Assembly (NCBI RefSeq): GCF_000970465.2
Contig: NZ_LAJE02000257.1
Location: 1-64,000, forward strand
From: Devosia insulae DS-56
GTDB taxonomy: Bacteria > Pseudomonadota > Alphaproteobacteria > Rhizobiales > Devosiaceae
Direction of reading: 5' to 3'
DNA: 64,000 nucleotides
In this document: in pieces, positions 54,601 to 63,600 of the stretch
Layout of the letters: the number at the start of each line of letters is the position of its first letter
Position numbering within the stretch: position 1 is the first letter of the stretch
Position numbers and translations under genes: made by a program
The notes under the pieces: model-generated
Told to the model about the DNA's origin: nothing
What the model saw: only the letters and a program-made list of their open reading frames with translations
Database searches by the model: none

Positions 54601-57600
54601 TCAGCAGTGGGCGTTCCCACCTGGTCGAGGTTGAGGTCGCCGGTGGTCTCGGCGAGGTAGATGCTCTCGAGATCGGTGAAGGCGCGGACCTTGCCGGCAG
54701 CCTGGTTCGAGCTGTCGATCTCGAGCTCGTTGCCGGCCTGGCCGATTGCAACCCTGGCGGACAGGTTCACCGAGTTACCGATGATGTCGGCGCCGAGCTG
54801 AGTGCCCTGCGGGTTGTATTCGGCATCGAGGATCGAGCCGAGTTCCGCACCAAGGTAGACGTTGCCGGCGGTCGAGGTGATCTTGCGCACGTTGAAGTTG
54901 CGCTCGACCGCATTGAGCGAGATATCGCCCGCCGCAGTGGCGATCACCGTGCCGGTGGTGTCCGCGTTGGTGGCGACGCCGCTATAGGCGCCGGTCACCA
55001 CGATCTCGACCGCGTCGGTGGCGGTGCCGATGCTGCCGCCGGCGGTGAGCGAGATATGGTTGGCGCGGATTTTCTCGCCGTCCGTGCCGAGTGCGTCGAG
55101 GATCGAGCCGAGCGTGGTGGTGAGATAGACGTCACCCGAGCGCGAATAGATCGCTTCGACATACATGTTGGAGGTCGGCGCGGTGATCCGCACGTCCTCG
55201 GTGGCACGGGCGATGAGGCTGCCGCCCGTCGACATCTCGACGGTCACGGCGTTGCTCTCGCCGATGCCGCCATCGCCGGCTTCGAGCACGATGTCGAGGG
55301 CCTTGAAGTTCACCCCGCTACCGCTGAGCGCGTTGACGATCGACGCACTGGACTTCAGCCGGATCGTGCCGGCGGCGCCGGCCTCGAGCTTGTCGACCTT
55401 CACCTGCTGCTCGGAACCCAGATAGATCGAACCGCCGGCTTTGGCGTTGATCACACCATCGACCGCCACGTCGAGGTCGTCGCGCTGTGCGACGATGACA
55501 TGGGTGATGACGCCGTTCGCCGCGGCGAGCGGATCGAGCACGGCGTTGGCGATGGTGACGATGCGGTTGGCTTCGACGCCGAGCTGCGGCGCGTCCTCCG
55601 CGACCCCCGCAGCATTTTCGCCGACGAGGGTAATCGTCGCGCCGTTGATGGCAGCGATCCGGTAATAGCCGCCCTTGGTGGTGGCGTTGGTGGTCTCGCC
55701 GCCGACATAGATATAGTCGTTGACGGCATAGCCGGTCCACGAGCCCGACAGCCGGGTGATCGTGCCCTTGCCGAGTGCGTTGTTGCCGAAGTTGACGCCG
55801 AGGCCCTGCTCGACTTTTTTGGCGAACACAATGTCCTGCCGTTCGGCCGAGGCGATGGCGACGCGTTCATCCTCAGTCAGCGAGGCCGGCGTCGAACCCA
55901 GCGTGATCACCAGGGCATCGGCGACCTTGCCGATATTCTTGTTGGCCTCGATGGTCAGGTTGCCGGCGGTATCGACATTGTTGGCTTCGATCACCGTTTC
56001 GGTGTCGGTGACCGGCTTGAAGATGCCCGAGCCAAAGGCATAGAGCAGCTCGTCTTCGGTCCATACCTTCACGCCGGCGGTGAGATCGGCCTTCACCGTG
56101 CCGACGGCGAACAGGTACTTGTGCTTGGTACCGTCGCTGTCGGTCAGATCCCAGGTCTGTGCCGACTCGCCGAGCCGGCCGAACATCTTGTGCAGGTCGT
56201 GATAGTCGTTGGTCTGCCGGGTCTGCTCGGCAGTGACACCCGTAGCAATGAAATTGGTGACGAAGGTGTCGAGGGCTGCCCCATCCAACGGGGTGGTCGC
56301 GTTGGCGTTCCTGAACAGCGCTTCGGTCCGCAGCTGGTTCTGCAGCGCCGTCAGCGCCGCTCCAGTGATGGTGATCGAACCGGCGGTATTGGGCTGCGTG
56401 GTCCGATACGCCCAGTACTGGGCGTAGGCCGCATCTATATTGGGGCGCTGGGTATCGCCGTAGCCTTCATAGATGGCTTTGAGCGCCAGGTACTGCTGGG
56501 TGCGCGACGCTTCGAGGGTCGCGATCTGGTCGGCCGCCTCCGCCGGATCGGTATAGAGGTTCTCGTAGTAGGCGACCTCGAGGGCGGTCAGTTTGACGGT
56601 GGTGCCGTTGAACTGCCCCTTCATCTGCCAGTAGGCCTGGTACTCCTGCCGCTTCCAGCTCTCGTAGCCGTTGAGGGTGTCGGTGATCTTGTCGTTGACG
56701 CCGGTGCCGACGGTGAGCTGCAGGTCCTTCCACATGCCGGCGAGCAGTTGCTCGCGGCTGCGCAGGTCTTTCTGCACGGTGAAATCGGCATCGATCAGCG
56801 AGCCGGAATCCACCTTGATGTAGACGTTGCCCTGGGTCTCGGCGGCGATCAGCCGAAGATCGCCCACGGTCTCGCGCACCGCGACATCGCCCACCGCCTT
56901 GATGGTGACGCGGTGTTCGGCGAGCGCCCCGGAGTTGATCTGCAGCGGCCGCGCCGAGCCATTGCCGATGCCGCCGACGGCGCCATCGGGCAGGCCCTGA
57001 TCCTGCGAAACATACCGGTCGGCAATCAGGTCGATCGAATTGCCGGTGACGAGGCCGTTGGCAAACACCCCGGCCGCAGTTTCGGCGGCGACGATACCCG
57101 CCTGCGCCACCAGCACCACATCGCCCTGCGACGCGGTCACCGAGACCACCGACATGTCGCCCGAGATTTCGTTGAGATAGACCCCGCCGGTGCGCGAGGT
57201 GGCGGTCAGCTGCGCGAAGGTGTCGGTCTTGAAGTAGCCCGGTGGGTACTTGTCGACCAGATCGATATTGATCGGCTTGATGTTGGTGAGCGTACCGCCG
57301 GTTTCCCCGACATTGGCCATGTTGTCGGCGCCGATATCGTTCTTGGCATCGAGCTCGATGCGCACGCCCTGCACGACGGATTCCGCGTGCGAGGTGTCGA
57401 TGCTGCCCTCTGAGGTGATCTTGGTGAGGCCGGTCTCGTTGAGAATCCCGCCTTCGATGATCACATTGCCGGTGCCGTTCGAGTCGATCTCGACCCGCGC
57501 CTCTTCATAACCGGTGAAGCGGATGGTGACCGGGCGATCGGCTTCGATGGTGTGCCGGCCGTTGGTCTGGTCGGTCGACAGGATGTCTTCCTGCTTGCGG

Positions 57601-60600
57601 TAGTCCTTGGTGCCGTACCAGTGGCTGATCGTCGGCAGGTCCTTGTAGAACCGCTGTGCGGTCAGGTTGAACTCGTCCTCGTGATAGGTGTGGACGGCAT
57701 CGGCATCGGTGGCGCTCGCCGCGTCGACGGTGTCGAAATAGAAGAATATCGAGTTGTCGATCAGCGAGGGCCCCTCGATGACGGTGATGACCGACGGCAG
57801 CGCGTCGAAGGCGTCCGGCGAGAACGCATCGATGCCGAGCCACTTCGAGGTGGTGTAGACGCTGGTGTCCTTGGTCTCGACGACCTTGCCGACGGTCCAG
57901 CCAAAGCGCCAGCCTTCCTGAGGCTTGTACACGAAGGTCTCGCGGTAGGGTCCGTCCACGCCGGCCACGTAGTCGGTGGCAACGGTGCTGCCGGCGACCT
58001 GAACGTACTCACGCTTGTCGGGAGCCGTGTTGGTGGCGCCCGGCGTGGTCTCCAGCTTGTACTGGCTCTCGCGCACCGTGACGGTGCCGTCGTCGTCCAC
58101 CTGGTACCAGGTTTGTTTGTAGCCGTCGGCATTGGCCGCCTTGGCCTTGTCGTTGAGCCGGATGGTGCCGGCGCCCCGATCGCGCACGTCGAGCTGCCGG
58201 ATCACCACGTCGTAGTTGGTGTCGTTGACCACCTTGACGTGGACGTAGCCGCCGAGCGCCTCGATGATGCCGTTGCCGGTGTTGAGCAGGTTGCCGGTGA
58301 TGGTGATCGAGCCACCAGGAACCCGGAATTCCTCGATGACGATCTTCTTGGTTTCGACGTCCCAATAGGCATTGAACGCGCCGGTGCTGGCGGTCTTGAG
58401 CAGCACCTGCTTGGTGGTCGGCTTGCCCTTCTCGATCAGGGCGATCTCGTTGATCGTCGCCTGGTTGAGGTTGAGGACATAATCCTCCTTGCCGCTGGTG
58501 ATCACGCCGTTGAGGTCGATGAACTCGGCGGTGATGGACACCCGGTTGGCGGTAATGCCCGGCTTGGGCGGCTGCGCCACGAGGTTGGTGCCGGCGGCCG
58601 GCGAGGTGATGTCGCCGACGCCGCCATCGGTGGAGATGGCCTTCCAGTCCTCGTACGGGTTGCCGCCCGAGTGGTAGACGCTGCCCGGCGGCAGATCGAT
58701 CAGCACATAGCCCTGCGTCCTGAGATCGACGGAATTGGCGTCGATCTCGGCATTGACGGTGATGTCGCCCGAGCCGACCGAGTTATCGATGATGACATCG
58801 CTGGTAATCGCGTCGATGGCGCCCGACACGGTGATGCCCGGCCAGGGCTCGTCGGTGCTGCTGCGCTGCCAGCTGTTCTTGATCAGAATGGTCGCATCGG
58901 TGCGGATACCGGGCGTGAGTGTGATGTCGAAATTGGCGTCGCCGGCAACCCAGGTGTGATCAAAGCCGGTATCGTCCTTGTTGTTCTTGGTCGTGACGTT
59001 GCTGGTGTTGGCCGTGTCGATCTTGCCGTTCGCCTCGGCTTCGCTGGCCGATGCCGAGATCTCGTTCTGCAGGCCATTGAGGAACACGCCGCCATTGTTC
59101 TCGGGGATGGTGATCCCCTTGATGTCGAGGAAGGCGCGGGTCTTGTTCTCGATACTGACCGACACGTCGCCGGGCGCATCGAGCTCGCCGTCGCCCTGCA
59201 GCACGTCGGCCATGACGTGGATGCGGCCAGCCGAAGCGTAGATCGGGTCGACCACGATGGTCAGCACTTCGCGCAGCACCGGGATGACGACCTGCTGGCC
59301 GGTGATCGGGTCGATGGCGGGGATGATCTGCCCGGTGACCTCGTCACGCGGCGGCTCGGCGAGGCCGAGGAAGATGAGTTCGCGGGTCAAGCGCTTGATC
59401 TCGCCCTGCCAGAAGGCACGCACCTGTGCGTCGTCGCGGTATTTGTCGTACTCGACCCGCGCCTTGACCAGCTCGTCGATGTAGTTCGAGGTGAGCTGCT
59501 TCTTGACCAGCTTCACCGTGACGGTGTCGATCGGAGTGCCGTCGGCGCCGGTCGCGGTGATCACCGCGGTGGGATTGGCGTTGGTGCCGCCGACCGACTC
59601 GATCACCACGTTGACGACGCGGTTGAGCCCGGTGCGGATGGTGCCATCGACATTGACGACGGAATCCACCTCCGAGCCGCCATTGCTGGTGAAGGTCTCG
59701 GCGCCGCCCAGCGCGCTGTTGATGCCATCGCTGATGGCGCTAGCCCAGTTCCGGCTCTTGCCTTGCGAGATGATATTGGCGAGCGCGAAGGTGTCGGCGA
59801 GGACGTCGACATTGCCGCCGGACAGCACGGTCGCGCCGGTCATCACATCGATGCGGTTGGTGATGAACAGCAGGCTGTCGTTGCGCACCTTGTCGAGCGG
59901 AATGACGCTGCCGGCCAGCGTGTCGGCATAGGTCGCGAGCCTGTAGCTGTCGCGGGTGAAGCTCTCGTCCATGCCGGTCAGCATACGGACATGGCGCAGC
60001 GCCTTGATCTCGGCGCCACCGCCGATGGTGATGTTGTGGACCGGATTGATCTCGAGCACGCTTTGCGCCGCCGAGGCGGTGAGGAAGCCGTAATTGTCGA
60101 CGCTGACCTTGATGGTGGCATCGACCTCGCTGTTGGAGGCGAGGCGAACGTCGCCGGTCGAGCGGATCCTGATGTTGGAATTGCTTGTCGTCGCGGGGTT
60201 GGTGCCGATCTGCACCGTTCCTGTGACACCGTTGCCGTCGTCGCTGTCGTCGTCCGCGTCATCCTTGGTGTCGAGGGTGCTGGAGGCGCCGATGCCGGAG
60301 ATCACGCCACCGCCCTTATAGGCGACGGTGTCAGCATAGAAGATGTCGTTGAAGGTCGAGAGCGAGATGCCGCCGGCATCGGGCGAAGCGTTCTCGACGG
60401 TCAGCGTAACATTGTCTTCGACGATGGTCAGCGTCCTGAGCGACAGGTCGGTGCGGATCTCGGAGCCGGCAATGCTGATGGCGCCGGCCGAGATGCCGTC
60501 GACATTGGTGCCGATATCGGCCTTGGTGAAGTGGTTGACCGCCGAGGCCGAGATGTTGGAGGCGGTGATATCGGCGCTGTTGGCGAAGCGCGCCGTGCTG

Positions 60601-63600
60601 TTGGCATTGACGTCGTTGGTGGCCGAGGTGCCGTTACCCGAGATCACGCCATACGAGCTGGTCTTGATCTCGTTATTGGCGAGGGTGTTCTGGTCGGAGG
60701 CCAGCCGCAACGCCCCGGTGGCGCCGGTCGTGGCATTGGCGAGCAGGGTGATCTGGGCGTTGGTGCCGATCTTGGCTTCCGAGGCGACGTTGGCCACGGT
60801 GTCGGCCTCGCCCGAGGCGATGCCGACGAGACCGCCGGCGCCGGGGCTGGCCGACGAGGCGTTGTCGTCATTGCCGTTGGCGCGCACCACCAGATCACCG
60901 GCGGTGATGCTGACGTTGGCGCCAACCTCTGCCTTGGTGTTCGAGCTCGAGGTCGCGGTGGCCTTGGTGGCGCCAGCGGCGACAAGGCCGTAGGCGGCGC
61001 TGTCGGAGGCAGCGCGCTGCCGGTTGTCGCCACGCGCCGTAGCGGCGACAGTGCCGGAGGCGATGATCGAAGTGCCGGCGCCGAGCAGCGCCGATATCGC
61101 GCCGATATGGTCGGCATTGGTGACGGTGGCGTCGGCGCCGATCAGCGCCCCGACAATGCCCTGCGACGAGGCATAGGCGGTGTTGGCCGTGGCGGAGGCG
61201 CGCGCCTCCTCGGCCTGCAACGTCAGGTCGCGGACGGTGAAGGTGGTATTGGCGGTCTTGGTCTCGGACAGCACATTGACATCGACGTCGGCCTTCGACA
61301 CGCCGACGGCGAGGACACCGCCGGTGGCCGCCTCGGTCTCCGCACTAGCGGATGGCGTCGCGGTGGCGCGCAGCGTTACATCGCGCGCGTCAATGCTTGA
61401 GGTGCCGAGCGTACGGGCCGTGTTGTCTATATCGATATCGGTATCGGCGTCGAGGCCCGAGACGGCGAGGCTAAACAGCCCGGCCGCCACCGTGAGCGCC
61501 CGGTTGACCGCCGTCGTCGTGACATCGGTATCGGCGGTGATCTCGACATCGCCGTTCACGTTGAGGGTGCTGTGGTCGATATAGGCGTCGGTCAGCACGA
61601 CCACATTATTGGTGGTCTCGGCACCGCCGCCCGCGAGCGTCGGGCCGATGCTGAGATTGACGGCAACCGAAGCGAGCTCGGCCGTGGCACCAAGCGTGAT
61701 ATCGCTGGTGGCGGCGATCGTGACCTTGCCGGTCCCAAGCTGGAACTGCAGCGGATCAGGCGTGGCCACGACGCCGTCCTCGAGGCGATCGAGATAGCCC
61801 AGGGCGTCCTTGGCCACCGTGCCGGTGACGGTGACCGCACCAGCGTCCTTGATATAGGCCTTGACTGCCGACTTGCTGAAGTTGTCGGCCACCGTCACGG
61901 CGATCGAAGCCGCACCGCCATAGACGCCGGCCGCGCCGGCAATCGACGCGGCGCCCGCATAGGCTTCCATGTCGATGGTGTCGGAGGCAGCGATGCTGAT
62001 GTCGCCAGCCGTGATGCCGGCGCCGTCGCCAGAGATATAGGCCGAGGTTTCCACGCCGACATGGTTGCTGGTTTCCGAGCCGGCACCGGCCGCCGCGACA
62101 CCGACGCCGCCGGCGGCAATGGCCACCGAGCCCGAGATCACCTTGGCATCGATGGTCTCGCTGGAGGTCGCCTCGAGTGAGAGTTCGCCGAAGGTCTCGA
62201 CCTCGGTGTCCTCGAGATACGCCTTGACCACGATCGGATCGTAGGTCGGGGCGAGGTCGGCGCCGTTGGTGACGTAACCGATATTGTTGCGGGCGATGCC
62301 GATGCCGATCGAGGCGGCAACGCCGACGCCGCCAAACGCCGCCGATCCCGCCACCGCGAGGACCTCGGCGTCGATGTCGGAGGTACTGTCCGCCGTCACG
62401 CTGATGTCGCCGCCCGCATCGAGTACGCTGTCGGCGGCATAGGCGGTGGCGCTGCCGAGCACGGTGTTGAGCGCCACGGCGCCGCCGCCGGAAACGGAGA
62501 CACCGACGGCGCCACCGCTGATGGCGACAGCCGCCGCAGCAGAGGTGGCTTCGATGGTGTTGTCGAGCGTCGCCGAGATCTGAATCGTCCCCGGCGTCGC
62601 TGCGGGGGGCGGATTGGCGCCGCTCGGCCGGTCGACGATATCGGTCACCGAGATATCGGCGTCGGTCGCATAGGCGCTGACGCCGCCATCGATGGTGTTC
62701 TTGGCCACCGCGATGCCGACGCTGACCCCGACGCCGGTGGCGCCGATGCCGACGGCCAGCGAGGCCGCACCGGCGAGCGCCTCGATGTCGGAGGTATTTT
62801 CGGCGTTGATCTTGACGCTGGCCGCATCGATCTCAGCCTTCGTGGCAGCGGTGCCCGAGACATATGCGCTGGTTTCGACGGCGATGAGGTTCTCGACGTA
62901 AACGCCGGCGGCGGAAACACCCACGCCAACCGAGCCGCCGGCAAGGGCACCGGCGGCGGCGACCACCGTCGCATCGATGGTCTGGTCGGAGACGGCGTTC
63001 ACCTCGACGGCGCCGGTCGCGGTGACCTTGGACTTGTCGATGAAGGCCTTGACCTCGGCGGTGGTGGTGAGCTCCGCAGTGGTCAGCGGATCTTCGGTGT
63101 CGATCAGCTCCTGGTAGGTGAGCCCACCATCGTCCCAATCGCCGATGGTGTTGAGGGCGACCGAGATGCCGATACCGACGCCGACACCGGTGGCGCCGGC
63201 GGCAACCGAAACTGCCACCGCAGCGATCGTCGCATCGATTACCGAGGTCGAATCAGCCTCGACCAGCACGCTGCCGGTGACGTCGACGCTGGCCACGCTG
63301 GCAATCGAGGCGACCACGTCACCACCGATCTTGTTCTGGGCCGCGGCGCCCGCGCCGCTGACGGCGACGCCGACGCTGCCGAAGCCGGCACCGAAGGATG
63401 CCGCATAGGCCTTGGCATTGATCTTCTCATCGCGCTTGGCGTTGACCGTGAGGTTCCCCGAATTGGTCTTCAGCTGCGCCACGCCGGCCGCCGAAGCGGT
63501 GACGCCGGCACTGATCTCGTTGAGCGCCACGGCGATGCCGAGCGCGATGCCGGCGCCGGTCGAGCCGACCGCCAGCGCCACCGAGGCGGCGCCGGTCAGC

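Noticed and set aside
48309-61400. Very long open frames on the plus strand (1931, 1081 and 1282 codons) opposite the giant gene
   Set aside because: They are antisense mirrors caused by GC-rich codons of the repeat protein: their sequence is Gly/Val/Asp/His/Arg-rich without family motifs or ribosome sites, and the minus frame is continuous with RTX motifs.
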